A model generated the notes under the pieces. That model had not been told where the DNA came from and searched no databases. It saw only the letters and a program-made list of their open reading frames with translations. Source: Oxalobacter sp. (GTDB lineage Bacteria > Pseudomonadota > Gammaproteobacteria > Burkholderiales > Burkholderiaceae_D). From it: a stretch of 8,732 nt of DNA. Positions 1-7,425 of the stretch are shown here, piece after piece. The position numbers and the translations under genes were made by a program. Location: NCBI GenBank assembly GCA_012512465.1, contig JAAZED010000278.1:1-8732 (forward strand), read 5' to 3'. Positions within the stretch are counted from its first letter, which is position 1. Each line of letters begins with the position of its first letter.

Positions 1-659
1 CGCGTAGCCTCTGCTGCAGAAACATCCTGCCCCTTCATCTGGTCCAGCTCTTCTTCGCTGATATGTTCAAAAACCTTGATCACACGCTGCACACCGGGAA
101 CACCTCTTGCCACCTCGGCAGCCAGATTTCCCTCGCGCTCTGTCACACGCCCCATCAGATAGACATTGCCACGCTCTGTTACTGTTTTCAGCGAATTGGA
201 ATACAGCCCATCAGCATTGAGAAAACTGGCGGCAACTTTTGCCGTAATCAGGGAATCACTGGAACGGGAACTCAAACTGGATGGGGCGGCAATCTCCAGC
301 TCATTGATAATATTCCTGACATTGGGAATCTGTTTCACCTCGCTGGCTACCCGGGTTTTCATTCCCTCATTGGGCACTTCACCGGTGATCAACACCATCC
401 GGTTAAAGCTGGTGACACTAACATGCCCCTGGCTACCGACAATCGAATCGGCCACTGACTCACCCTTGAAACCAATCGTGCGGTCTTCGGTTTGCGTCCC
501 GAACGTCCGCCTGTCCGATGCTGCCATCGTGCCGGCCACTCCGCCACCAACAATAACCGTCGGCACACAGGCCTGAAGTACCAGCGCTGCTGTCGAACAC
601 AGGAGACAAATGCCCAACAAACGTTTCCACCGGGTTACTGCTGTGCTTTCCTTACTCAT
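1..659 (-). CDS. dolP: BON-domain outer-membrane lipoprotein, DolP/YraP-like (3' end off window)
   Basis: I translated this reading frame by hand from the ATG at 659-657; it stays open for 219 codons to the window edge, so the C-terminus is missing. It has a basic N-terminus, a hydrophobic segment (about residues 13-30) and a lipobox LQAC with the lipidated Cys at 31. The +2 residue is Val, not Asp, which fits sorting to the outer membrane. Two BON domains follow at about 63-126 and 134-203, each with the family's repeated pattern of hydrophobic strand, G-x-V and a 'V-x-x-V' end (for example [15 protein letters not shown] and [10 protein letters not shown]). E. coli DolP is about 191 residues and helps maintain outer-membrane integrity; here an acidic tail (SEEELDQ onward) runs past BON2. 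The gene follows the SIS isomerase with an 8-nt overlap, as in the E. coli yraN-diaA-dolP order. The identification as a dual-BON lipoprotein is firm; true orthology to DolP rests on this context. Confidence 0.88.
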   Translation of the reverse strand, partial: MSKESTAVTRWKRLLGICLLCSTAALVLQACVPTVIVGGGVAGTMAASDRRTFGTQTEDRTIGFKGESVADSIVGSQGHVSVTSFNRMVLITGEVPNEGMKTRVASEVKQIPNVRNIINELEIAAPSSLSSRSSDSLITAKVAASFLNADGLYSNSLKTVTERGNVYLMGRVTEREGNLAAEVARGVPGVQRVIKVFEHISEEELDQMKGQDVSAAEAT

Positions 660-1248
660 CAATATCTCCTCCAAATAATGCGGCATCAATGCCATCGCAG
701 ATGCAATGAATCACTAAAAGGTGCACTTCCTGAATACGGGCTGTCCGGGCATGCGGCACACAGATATGCACATCAACTTCCGAGAGCAGCTCTCCGATCC
801 TGCCGCCGCCATTACCAGTCATGGCAATGACGCCCATATCACGATCCTTGGCGGCCTCGATAGCGGCAATGACATTGGTGGAATTACCGGAAGTGGAAAT
901 CGCCAGCAGGATGTCTCCAGGTTGCCCGAATGCCTGTACCTGCTTGGTAAAAACATCCTGAAATCCGTAATCATTGCCAACCGCCGTAAGAATGGAGGTA
1001 TCGGTTGTCAGTGCAATAGCCGGCAAGGGCAGGCGGTCACGCTCAAAACGGCCAACAAGCTCTGCCGCAAAATGCTGGCAATCTGCGGCAGAGCCTCCAT
1101 TGCCGCAGGCTAAAATCTTGTTTCCCTGGGACAGGGCGGCAACCATCATGTCAACCGCATCTGAAATGGGAGGTGCCAAAACGGCTGCGGCCTGCATCTT
1201 CAGGTCGACGCTTTCATTAAAGTGTCCGAGTATGCGCTGATTTCTCAT
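652..1248 (-). CDS. gmhA: SIS-domain phosphoheptose isomerase (GmhA/DiaA family)
   Basis: This is a single SIS domain of 198 aa. GmhA converts sedoheptulose 7-phosphate to D-glycero-D-manno-heptose 7-phosphate in the cytoplasm, the first step of LPS inner-core heptose synthesis. Visible motifs are the sugar-phosphate loop [10 protein letters not shown] (47-56), the SIS signature [10 protein letters not shown] (114-123) and the C-terminal [12 protein letters not shown] (170-181). The residues known to bind metal and catalyse in GmhA appear intact: His59, Glu63, Gln173 and His181. Overall length and sequence also resemble E. coli DiaA, a DnaA-binding paralogue found in the same yraN-dolP context, and the Leu-Phe pair near the C-terminus (191-192) matches that of DiaA. 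I favour an active isomerase because DiaA lacks the catalytic Glu and His. The gene starts 35 nt after yraN; a weak GGGA lies about 14 nt before the ATG. It overlaps dolP by 8 nt, so the three genes are probably co-transcribed. Confidence 0.87.
   Translation of the reverse strand: MRNQRILGHFNESVDLKMQAAAVLAPPISDAVDMMVAALSQGNKILACGNGGSAADCQHFAAELVGRFERDRLPLPAIALTTDTSILTAVGNDYGFQDVFTKQVQAFGQPGDILLAISTSGNSTNVIAAIEAAKDRDMGVIAMTGNGGGRIGELLSEVDVHICVPHARTARIQEVHLLVIHCICDGIDAALFGGDIDE
664..672 (-). promoter_or_regulatory. Strong Shine-Dalgarno for dolP
   Basis: On the minus strand GGAGGAGAT lies upstream of the dolP ATG, with the GGAGG core (668-672) 8 nt from the start codon. It sits inside the last codons of the isomerase gene. 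It fixes the dolP start and supports initiation close to the upstream stop codon (the overlap reads ATGAGTAA). Confidence 0.75.
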
Positions 1249-1283
1249 CGTTTTCGTATCTTTTCCCTGTCTGTCGAAAGGGA

Positions 1284-1649
1284 TTACATTTCATCAATCA
1301 CATTTTTCAGCCAGGTAATGTCGTCGCCATCCAATGCAACCACATCAAACCGGCTGGGGGGTGTCTTTACCGTTTTCTGCAAAAAAAGCTGCGCCGTTTT
1401 TACCAGGCGCTGCTGTTTTGCACGGGTGATACTTGCTACCGCACCACCAAAATTTCCTTTACTGCGTTTTCTGACTTCGATAAAAACCAGGGTGTCACGG
1501 TCCTTCATTATCAAGTCGATTTCGCCCATCCGGCTGCTGAAATTACGCGCCACCAGAACCAGGCCCTGTTTGATCAGATAATCCAGCGCCTTGTTTTCTC
1601 CGGCCTGACCGGATGGCAACCGGGTCTTTGGCGCCGTTGTATTCTGCAT
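1284..1649 (-). CDS. yraN: UPF0102 family YraN-like putative nuclease
   Basis: The protein has 121 aa, matching the 115-130 aa typical of UPF0102/YraN, a small family with a restriction-endonuclease-like PD-(D/E)xK fold. Its cellular substrate is not established. The core motif is visible: GEIDLIM at 42-48, giving the acidic residue, and VFIEVRKRS at 55-63, giving the E-x-K-like pair with Arg in place of Lys, as is usual in this family. RFDVVAL (100-106) matches the conserved C-terminal strand. I chose the ATG at 1649 because AGGAAGC stands directly upstream; a GTG at 1691 would add 14 residues but lacks a comparable ribosome-binding site. The gene is divergent from rsmI and 35 nt ahead of the SIS isomerase gene, probably the first gene of a yraN-gmhA-dolP operon. 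Confidence 0.88.
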   Translation of the reverse strand: MQNTTAPKTRLPSGQAGENKALDYLIKQGLVLVARNFSSRMGEIDLIMKDRDTLVFIEVRKRSKGNFGGAVASITRAKQQRLVKTAQLFLQKTVKTPPSRFDVVALDGDDITWLKNVIDEM

Positions 1650-1759
1650 GCTTCCTGTTTCTCCCTGAAAAGGATTTATCCAGTCAAACACAGACAGCGC
1701 GGCTTGTTTTTAACCCCGCACTCGCGCACAATCATAGCAGACTTATGGATGGACAACTG
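1650..1759. promoter_or_regulatory. Divergent yraN / rsmI intergenic region
   Basis: About 110 bp separate the two divergent starts, so promoters for both directions should lie here or just inside the genes. On the minus strand a TATGAT hexamer (1731-1736) is a reasonable -10 for yraN, with TTGTCC 14 bp upstream as a poorly spaced -35. On the plus strand TTGTTT (1704-1709) could be a -35 for rsmI, but no good -10 follows at 16-18 bp. No clear operator palindrome is seen. The promoter assignments are tentative. Confidence 0.35.
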
Positions 1760-2668
1760 ATGAATGATGAAAATGACAAGTTAAAAAATCTGGCCCGACT
1801 CATGCAAGGGGTCATCCGGCAGGATTACCCTGCATCCACATTATATGTGATGGCAACACCGATCGGAAATGCCGCGGACATCAGTCTTCGGGCACTCCAT
1901 ATCCTCTCACTGGTCGATGCCGTTGCCTGTGAGGATACCCGCATAACCGGAACCCTTCTTGCCCAATACGGCCTTTCAAAAGAACTGATTGCAACGCACC
2001 AGCACAATGAACGCCGGATGACGGATCAACTGATCCAAAGACTCGCCAGAGGGGAAAAGATTGCGCTGGTCTCTGATGCCGGAACCCCTGCAATCTCCGA
2101 TCCCGGATACCTGCTTGTTGATGCCGTGCGTTCTGCGGGATTTCGCGTCATACCTGTTCCGGGCACTTCTGCTGCCATTGCCGCGCTTTCTGCCGGCGGT
2201 CTTCCCGCCGATCATTTTTATTTTGCCGGATTTTTGTCGGCAAAAACGGCTGCCAGAGAAACCGCCCTCAAATTACTGGAAAACATGCCGGCAACACTGG
2301 TGATATATGAAGCGCCACACCGGATAAAAGAAACACTGGCATCGCTTTACACCGTCTTCGGTCCGGAGCGCCGGATTGTCATTGCCCGTGAAATCACAAA
2401 GCTTTTTGAAGAAATACACGGCTGCCGGTTATCAGAAGCGCAAAGCTGGCTTGATGCTGATCCCAACCATGCCCGAGGAGAATTTGTCCTGCTGGTGGAG
2501 GGACAACCATCCGGCATGGACAAGGATGAAATAGAAGCCGCGCGCATTTTATCCATCCTCCTGGCTGAATGCCCTGTCAGCCAGGCGGCATCCCTTGCAG
2601 CCAAAATCACCGGTATCAAGAAAAACCGGCTGTATGATCAGGCACTGCGGATGAAAGATGAAATATAG
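1760..2668 (+). CDS. rsmI: 16S rRNA (cytidine1402-2'-O)-methyltransferase RsmI
   Basis: RsmI transfers a methyl group from S-adenosylmethionine to the 2'-O of C1402 in the decoding centre of 16S rRNA, together with RsmH at the same nucleotide. It belongs to the tetrapyrrole-methylase fold. From the chosen start (302 aa; E. coli about 286) the hallmarks are ATPIGNAADI (32-41), CEDTRITG (57-64), the SAM-site stretch LVSDAGTPAISDPG (103-116), VPGTSAAI (133-140) and YEAPHR (183-188). A C-terminal helical region has KKNRLYDQAL near the end. The start is uncertain: the ATG at 1760 has GGATGG upstream, while the in-frame ATG at 1745 has no visible ribosome-binding site. The open frame also extends further back over the yraN 5' end, which I regard as non-coding for this gene. 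It diverges from yraN, and its stop is 3 bp from the stop of the convergent outer-membrane factor gene. Confidence 0.95.
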   Translation: MNDENDKLKNLARLMQGVIRQDYPASTLYVMATPIGNAADISLRALHILSLVDAVACEDTRITGTLLAQYGLSKELIATHQHNERRMTDQLIQRLARGEKIALVSDAGTPAISDPGYLLVDAVRSAGFRVIPVPGTSAAIAALSAGGLPADHFYFAGFLSAKTAARETALKLLENMPATLVIYEAPHRIKETLASLYTVFGPERRIVIAREITKLFEEIHGCRLSEAQSWLDADPNHARGEFVLLVEGQPSGMDKDEIEAARILSILLAECPVSQAASLAAKITGIKKNRLYDQALRMKDEI

Positions 2669-2671
2669 GCA

Positions 2672-4174
2672 TCACTCCGGCACAGTAGGCTGGGCCTCCT
2701 GCTGCGTCATATCCTGAATATCCGTTTCTTCCGGTTTTTCTTTTGTTGCCTCGGGGTCCCATCCGCCGCCAAGCGCAAGAAAAAGCGTCACCTGGTCTCT
2801 GGCGAGTTGGGCGTCTGACTCGGCCAGCCTGCTTTCATATTCGGCCAGTGTCCGGTCTGCATCGAGCGTGGTCAGAAAGTCTGACCGCCCATAATTGTAG
2901 AGCCGATGCGCCTGTCTTGACGTCAGCGCACTCTGGTCACGTGCCTCTCTTAAGGCGGCATTTCTGTCCAGTTCCCTGGCATAAACGGTTAACGCGCTTT
3001 CCACTTCCTTTAACGCCCGCAAAACGGTACCGTCAAAGTCTGCCAGCGCAGCAGCGGTAACGGCTTCTGCCTGCGCAATACGCGCACGGGCCGGTCCTGT
3101 AGCAGGCAATGTCCATGAAATCAGCGGACCGATACCCCACCGGAAAAAGTTGCCCGATCCCCAGTCAGAAAAAGTGCCGGTGCTGCCAATATTCAATCCC
3201 AGGCTGATACTGGGATAGAGGTCTGCTGTCGCAACCCCGATTCTGGCCGTTGAACCGGCCAGCGCTCTTTCTGCTTCCCGGATATCCGGGCGACGGCTTA
3301 ATAATGCAGCGCCATCCCCTACAGGGATCGCCTGTTTCAGTTGGGGAATCGCCCGGCACTGTCCCACTTTTTCCGTCAGCGCATCCGGCAGCTCCCCTGT
3401 CAGAACTGCCAGTTGGTATACCGCTGTCCGCTGCTGGGCAACAAGCGGTGGCACCGCGGCACGAAGCTGTTCCAGTTGGGCACGAGAACGGCTCACATCC
3501 AGTGGTGTCCCCCTCCCCCCATCAGACAGACGTTGCGTTGTGCGGACAAATTTGTCCTGAAGATTGACAGACTCTACCGCCACATCAATGCGATGCCCGG
3601 ATGAACACACATCCAGATAAGCGCGTGTCGTATCGGCAATGACGGTAATGCGCATCAGGTCATAGGCTGCACGGGTGGCTTCCATATCCGCTTCCGCCGC
3701 TTCCACCGCACGCGCGATTTTGCCAAACAGATCGAGCTGGTAGGACATGCCCGCTCCCATGTCGTAAAACCAGTGATTACCCTCTCTCTGTGCACCATGT
3801 TTGGTCGCATTTTTACCATAGGTCGGTGATGCACCGACATCAAAAATCGGATCCGTCATCGTCCTGGCTTCCTCCAGAATGGCGCGTGACCGGGCAAGGT
3901 TTGCCGATGCGATTCTGAGGTCAGTATTGGCTGCCAATGCCTTGTTTACCAGTTCATTCAGCGTTTCCTGCTCATACATCTGCCACCAGTTCCGGGGCAG
4001 ATCATCCTGAACATAAACCGGCTCTTTGGCAGAAACAAATTCTGCGCCGGCTTTTTCCTGGCGGATAACCGCCTCATCAGGCACATGATAATCCGGGCCA
4101 ACCACCGTACAGGCTGACAACAGGGCCAACAGCAGCAAACTGATTGTTGACAGGGATAATCGACTAAAAAACAT
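2672..4174 (-). CDS. NodT-family efflux outer-membrane lipoprotein
   Basis: This is the outer-membrane channel of a tripartite exporter (500 aa; TolC/OprM superfamily). A lipoprotein signal is clear: hydrophobic residues 9-21 and lipobox LSAC with Cys22, followed by VGPDYHVP, the usual start of mature NodT/OprM proteins. Two OEP repeats occupy about 65-265 and 285-470. Typical motifs include LDLFGKIARAVEAA (147-160), RRPDIREAE (294-302), ADLYPSISL (317-325), LYNYGRSDFLTTLDA (425-439) and the closing ALGGGW (467-472). An acidic, Gln/Glu-rich tail of about 28 residues follows GGGW, a little longer than in many relatives. The gene starts 9 nt after the membrane fusion gene, with AGGA 8 nt before the ATG, and is the last gene of the operon. 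Having its own outer-membrane component differs from E. coli aaeXAB, which relies on TolC. Confidence 0.93.
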   Translation of the reverse strand: MFFSRLSLSTISLLLLALLSACTVVGPDYHVPDEAVIRQEKAGAEFVSAKEPVYVQDDLPRNWWQMYEQETLNELVNKALAANTDLRIASANLARSRAILEEARTMTDPIFDVGASPTYGKNATKHGAQREGNHWFYDMGAGMSYQLDLFGKIARAVEAAEADMEATRAAYDLMRITVIADTTRAYLDVCSSGHRIDVAVESVNLQDKFVRTTQRLSDGGRGTPLDVSRSRAQLEQLRAAVPPLVAQQRTAVYQLAVLTGELPDALTEKVGQCRAIPQLKQAIPVGDGAALLSRRPDIREAERALAGSTARIGVATADLYPSISLGLNIGSTGTFSDWGSGNFFRWGIGPLISWTLPATGPARARIAQAEAVTAAALADFDGTVLRALKEVESALTVYARELDRNAALREARDQSALTSRQAHRLYNYGRSDFLTTLDADRTLAEYESRLAESDAQLARDQVTLFLALGGGWDPEATKEKPEETDIQDMTQQEAQPTVPE

Positions 4175-4183
4175 GGTGCATTC

Positions 4184-5101
4184 CTACTTTGTATTTCGGG
4201 CCTCAGCCTGCTCGCGGCGATCTCGGTTATAGATATTGATCGTCGCCGTCTGTCCTACGACCAGGCGCACATGCTCAGGCTTGGATTCGATGCCAACCCT
4301 GACGGGGATACGTTGCACAAGCCTGACCCAGTTCAGCGTGGGATTGATGTTTTGCAACAGGTTATCTCCCGTACTGCGCTCCCGGTCAAAAATACCGCTT
4401 GCCACACTTTGCACCCGGCCCTTGAGTTTTTCCTCTTCACCCATCAGTGAAATCGTGGCCGCATCTCCCGGATGGATACCGGCCAGCTTGGTTTCTTCAA
4501 AATACCCTTCGACATAAATGGAATCTGAATCAATCAGCGCGATAACCGGATGACTCGCCGTCACATAGGTACCCACCTGCACATTAAGATTTGTCACATA
4601 GCCATTGACCGTAGCAAGTACCCGGCTGCGCTGGAGATCCAGCCTGGCCGTATCCCGCTGAACGATCGCCATGGCCAGATCCGCTTCATACTGCTCAACC
4701 TTGGCGCGCCCCTGCTCCCGTTCTTCATGGGAGACCAGTTCCTTCAGATTGCGATTACGCGCATCTTCCCGCTTGGCCTGCGCCAGATTGACGCGGGCCG
4801 CGTTCACGGTTGCTTCCGCCTGCCGGAACGCCAACTCAAAACGGTCACGATCTATTTCAAAAAGCACATCACCTTTTTTGATGACCTGATTGTCCCTGAC
4901 ATTGACCTTGATCACCTGACCGGTCACATCCGGGGCAATCTGAACCACATCCGCTTTCACACGTCCGTCACGCGTCCAGGGATCGTACTCATAGTGAACA
5001 AACAAACGCCATCCCAAAAGAACAGCAAGCAGGGCAACACCGACCGTCACAAAGAAACGGATTGCCAGGGGTTTGGAAAACTCAAAACGCAAAAAACGCA
5101 T
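4184..5101 (-). CDS. HlyD/AaeA-type membrane fusion protein of aromatic-acid exporter
   Basis: This is the periplasmic adaptor (305 aa) linking the FUSC inner-membrane protein to the outer-membrane channel. It has one N-terminal membrane anchor (about 13-35), then the signature YDPWTRDGRVKADVVQIAPDV (39-59) that marks AaeA-like adaptors. A split biotinyl-lipoyl domain comprises APDVTGQVIKVNVRDNQVIKKGDVLFEID (56-84) and VLATVNGYVTNLNVQVGTYV (161-180). Between them lies an alpha-helical hairpin (about 87-158) rich in Ala, Arg, Gln and Glu. The C-terminal beta-barrel ends with LNWVRLVQRIPVRV (256-269), also characteristic. I chose the ATG at 5101, 1 nt after the DUF1656 stop; a GTG at 5113 would add four residues but shows no ribosome-binding site. 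Translational coupling with the upstream gene is likely. Confidence 0.92.
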   Translation of the reverse strand: MRFLRFEFSKPLAIRFFVTVGVALLAVLLGWRLFVHYEYDPWTRDGRVKADVVQIAPDVTGQVIKVNVRDNQVIKKGDVLFEIDRDRFELAFRQAEATVNAARVNLAQAKREDARNRNLKELVSHEEREQGRAKVEQYEADLAMAIVQRDTARLDLQRSRVLATVNGYVTNLNVQVGTYVTASHPVIALIDSDSIYVEGYFEETKLAGIHPGDAATISLMGEEEKLKGRVQSVASGIFDRERSTGDNLLQNINPTLNWVRLVQRIPVRVGIESKPEHVRLVVGQTATINIYNRDRREQAEARNTK

Positions 5102-5102
5102 A

Positions 5103-5312
5103 CTAGAACCCACGTGCAGAGAACAGGAGAAAGAAAATACCCATCACAATGACAACAAGCGTAAAATCAAACAAGGCCGGATGCCAGATGTAGCGGTACA
5201 GACCGAACTTTGCCAGTCCCCGGCTGATCAGCCTGGCAACCAGCATGGAAGCAAAAAACATCACAATACCCCAGGGGATATAAAAGCCATAGACATTGAG
5301 TTCGCCGATCAT
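5103..5312 (-). CDS. DUF1656 (AaeX/YdhI-like) small inner-membrane protein
   Basis: This is a 69-aa protein with two predicted membrane helices (about 8-30 and 47-66) joined by a short basic loop. The stretch WHPALFD (43-49) is the family hallmark, and the N-terminal E-x-N-x-x-G-x-Y/F pattern also fits. DUF1656 proteins accompany FUSC-type and AaeAB-type exporters; their role is unknown, though a small accessory subunit is a reasonable inference. The ATG overlaps the FUSC stop in an ATGA tetranucleotide (5309-5312), and the membrane fusion gene starts 1 nt after its stop. This indicates tightly coupled translation and possibly fixed stoichiometry. Confidence 0.9.
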   Translation of the reverse strand: MIGELNVYGFYIPWGIVMFFASMLVARLISRGLAKFGLYRYIWHPALFDFTLVVIVMGIFFLLFSARGF

Positions 5313-7405
5313 TCGTACCCCCTTCTGGATATGGCTGCCCGGTGAAAAAGGGCATTCGGGAACAGATCACGGCGAATGCCTGCCAGGGCTGAAATCGTCT
5401 CGTTTTTTCTGTCCGATGAAGGCATACTGCATGCCTGGTACAGCAGCCGGTCCAGTTGTACCAGCAATTCCCTGCCGTCACCCTCCGCCTGCTTGAGCTT
5501 GGCAGTGAAATAGGCTGACAGGTCCTTCATGAAGGCATCTAAAGAGATATTGTTTTCCCTGAGAAAATCCTGGATATCCAGCAAATGGGCCATGTTGATG
5601 CTGACCCTGACATCTTCCATCAGATCAAGGGACGGCCCTTCTGCCTTGCTTTCAACCATGGCCAGGCGAGGCCCAAGCAGATTCACCCTGTCTGTCATCC
5701 GTACGGCAATTGCCGCGATGGATACCGGGCGTCTTGCCGCTGCAACCCGGGCAATTTCCTGCCATCCGGCACACATGATGCGGCGCACCATCCTTTCCAC
5801 GCTGGCATTTCTCAGCACGCGATTAACGCCAATGGCAATGGCAATACCAACCAACTGGGCGGACTGCCCGTTAATATAGGTCTCCAGATCCTGCTGGCCG
5901 AAATCATAAAGCATCAGCATACCGACCACCGACATGATCATCATCAGGAAACGGCCTGCTGTTGCCGGGCGGCCCACGAAAATGCCGGACACAAGAAAAA
6001 ACGGTGCCAGTACGAGAATCAGCATCTCAATTGTATGGGCACTGGGTACGCCGACAAGCAGGTAAAACGCTGAAAACGGCACGGAATAAGCCGTATACCA
6101 GAATGCAGCTTTCAGACCCGGGGTAGGATCATCATGGGCAGCAAAAATCGAGCTCATAATGCAGGCAAATGTCGGCGCCTGAAAACCGGTTGGCCAATCA
6201 GTCACAATCCAGAAAACGGAAGATATCGCCGTGGACAGGAAAACACCTGTTGCGGCGATGAATGCCTGTCCTTTATCGGTATGAAGCGCCCGATTTGAGA
6301 CGGCCTTCAAATCCGGCACCTCCTGCAGTGTGCCTTTTTTCACACCGATTTCGATCTGGTAACGATAACGGAAACAATCTTCAAACGCATCAATCAGCAT
6401 ATTCAGCTCGGAAGCAAAATTGATCTGCAGCATGTCGTTCCAGCCGGCATTGATATCGGTTTCAGGTGCCAGTTCCCTGATACGGCTTCTGAGCTGGCGC
6501 GCTCTTCCGGGAGTCGGTATGCCGCGCTGGCACCAGGCAGCAATATCGCCCAACAACTCCCGCCAGGCTGTAGACCTGACTTCGGAACGTCCCTCTTTTA
6601 ACGTGGTCATCCGGTCTTCCATACCCGAGATAATGGGCACCAGGGAAGCCAGCCGGTCATGAAGCACGCTGACAACATCCGCTGTCCAGCGGATGTTGTG
6701 GGTGTCAAAGGGCAGGTGCGTGGCCATCAGACGCAGCTCGGTAATATCCTGCGCCAATTTTCTGTGTAATGGCGCACTCTTGCTTTCCTTTATACCGGCA
6801 AGTACATCTGCTGCCCACTGCTTCGCATCATTAATCGACTGGTCAAGCCGGGCTAAAAGTACATTACCGATACTCTGCGGAAAAACGAGGCCATGGATCA
6901 CCGATGAACACCACAAGGCGATGATGATTTCCTGGGCACGGTCAACGGCCGTCTGAAAAGGCGTCGCCTCCATCATGTGATGCGTTTCAGCCAGAAGCGG
7001 GGTGCCAATAATGGCCGCCGTATAACCCGCCAGCATGAAAATATAGGCGCGCGGCGTCCTGTCAAGCAGCGAGATATACATGCAGACGGCGGCAAATCCC
7101 CCAAGCACGCAGACATAAATGGAACGGTAATTGGCGAAAAGAGGAATCGTGATAATCACGACAAAGCCGGCCAAAATGGTACCCAGTGAACGGTACATCC
7201 CCTTGGAGCGTACCGAACCGGCCAGCGGAGCCGCAATCACATAGCAGGTACCCACCGCCCAGAAGGGATGCGTCAGCCCGATTTTGAGGGAAATATAAAT
7301 CGCCAGCATGGCCGAGGCGAAACATTTGGCCGTAAACAGCCATTCCTGCGGTGCGGGCAGCACAGGAAAATTCAGTCGAATCACCTTGGTTGTCGGGGCT
7401 TCCAT
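5309..7405 (-). CDS. FUSC-family inner-membrane transporter (AaeB / fusaric-acid-resistance type)
   Basis: This is the energy-coupled inner-membrane component (698 aa from the chosen ATG) of an aromatic-acid efflux pump. The layout is the usual duplication: a first block of about six membrane helices (about 24-178), a long soluble helical domain (about 180-375), a second block (about 380-532) and a C-terminal soluble helical domain to the end. Conserved pieces include THPFWAVGTCYVIAAP in block 1 and the matching GFQAPTFACIMSSIFA in block 2. E. coli AaeB exports p-hydroxybenzoate, and other relatives confer fusaric-acid resistance. The substrate here cannot be read from sequence. Start choice: the ATG at 7405 has GGA 7 nt before it. 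A TTG at 7429, overlapping the MarR stop as TTGA, would add eight residues and has GAG 5 nt upstream; I judge the ATG more likely, but coupling through the TTG is possible. The gene ends in an ATGA overlap with DUF1656. Confidence 0.92.
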   Translation of the reverse strand: MEAPTTKVIRLNFPVLPAPQEWLFTAKCFASAMLAIYISLKIGLTHPFWAVGTCYVIAAPLAGSVRSKGMYRSLGTILAGFVVIITIPLFANYRSIYVCVLGGFAAVCMYISLLDRTPRAYIFMLAGYTAAIIGTPLLAETHHMMEATPFQTAVDRAQEIIIALWCSSVIHGLVFPQSIGNVLLARLDQSINDAKQWAADVLAGIKESKSAPLHRKLAQDITELRLMATHLPFDTHNIRWTADVVSVLHDRLASLVPIISGMEDRMTTLKEGRSEVRSTAWRELLGDIAAWCQRGIPTPGRARQLRSRIRELAPETDINAGWNDMLQINFASELNMLIDAFEDCFRYRYQIEIGVKKGTLQEVPDLKAVSNRALHTDKGQAFIAATGVFLSTAISSVFWIVTDWPTGFQAPTFACIMSSIFAAHDDPTPGLKAAFWYTAYSVPFSAFYLLVGVPSAHTIEMLILVLAPFFLVSGIFVGRPATAGRFLMMIMSVVGMLMLYDFGQQDLETYINGQSAQLVGIAIAIGVNRVLRNASVERMVRRIMCAGWQEIARVAAARRPVSIAAIAVRMTDRVNLLGPRLAMVESKAEGPSLDLMEDVRVSINMAHLLDIQDFLRENNISLDAFMKDLSAYFTAKLKQAEGDGRELLVQLDRLLYQACSMPSSDRKNETISALAGIRRDLFPNALFHRAAISRRGYE
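6672..6699. repeat. Perfect 13-bp inverted repeat with 2-nt centre inside the FUSC gene
   Basis: ACAACATCCGCTG (6672-6684) and CAGCGGATGTTGT (6687-6699) are exact reverse complements separated by TC. Neither flank extends the match. In the FUSC reading frame it encodes H-N-I-R-W-T-A-D-V-V in the first soluble domain, so the mRNA would form a very stable hairpin in mid-gene. There is no U-tract after it on the coding strand, so it is not a normal intrinsic terminator. Its function, if any, is unknown. Confidence 0.9.
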
Positions 7406-7425
7406 GGACGTGTCCGGCAGATGCC

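Noticed and set aside
63..458. 131-codon plus-strand open frame
   Set aside because: It is antisense to the BON-domain lipoprotein, which shows a lipobox and two domains in the minus frame; the plus product is low in recognisable features.
1249..1283. Possible hairpin TCCCT...AGGGA before the isomerase start
   Set aside because: Only five base pairs with a ten-base loop; too weak to claim as a translational switch.
1613..1759. N-terminal extension of rsmI back to 1613
   Set aside because: The extra residues overlap the yraN 5' end, have no family similarity and no ribosome-binding site; RsmI homologues start close to the ATPIGN motif.
3277..3290. Perfect 14-bp palindrome CCCGGATATCCGGG
   Set aside because: It falls on codons for the conserved RRPDIRE motif of the outer-membrane factor, and palindromes of this size are expected by chance about once in such a window.
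4550..5152. 200-codon plus-strand open frame
   Set aside because: It lies antisense to the HlyD-type gene, whose domains are unmistakable, and has no recognisable motif or ribosome-binding site; it is a shadow of the real gene.
7147..7161. Inverted repeat TCGTGAT-A-ATCACGA
   Set aside because: The 7-bp arms lie inside FUSC coding sequence; this length is common by chance and nothing nearby suggests a regulatory role.
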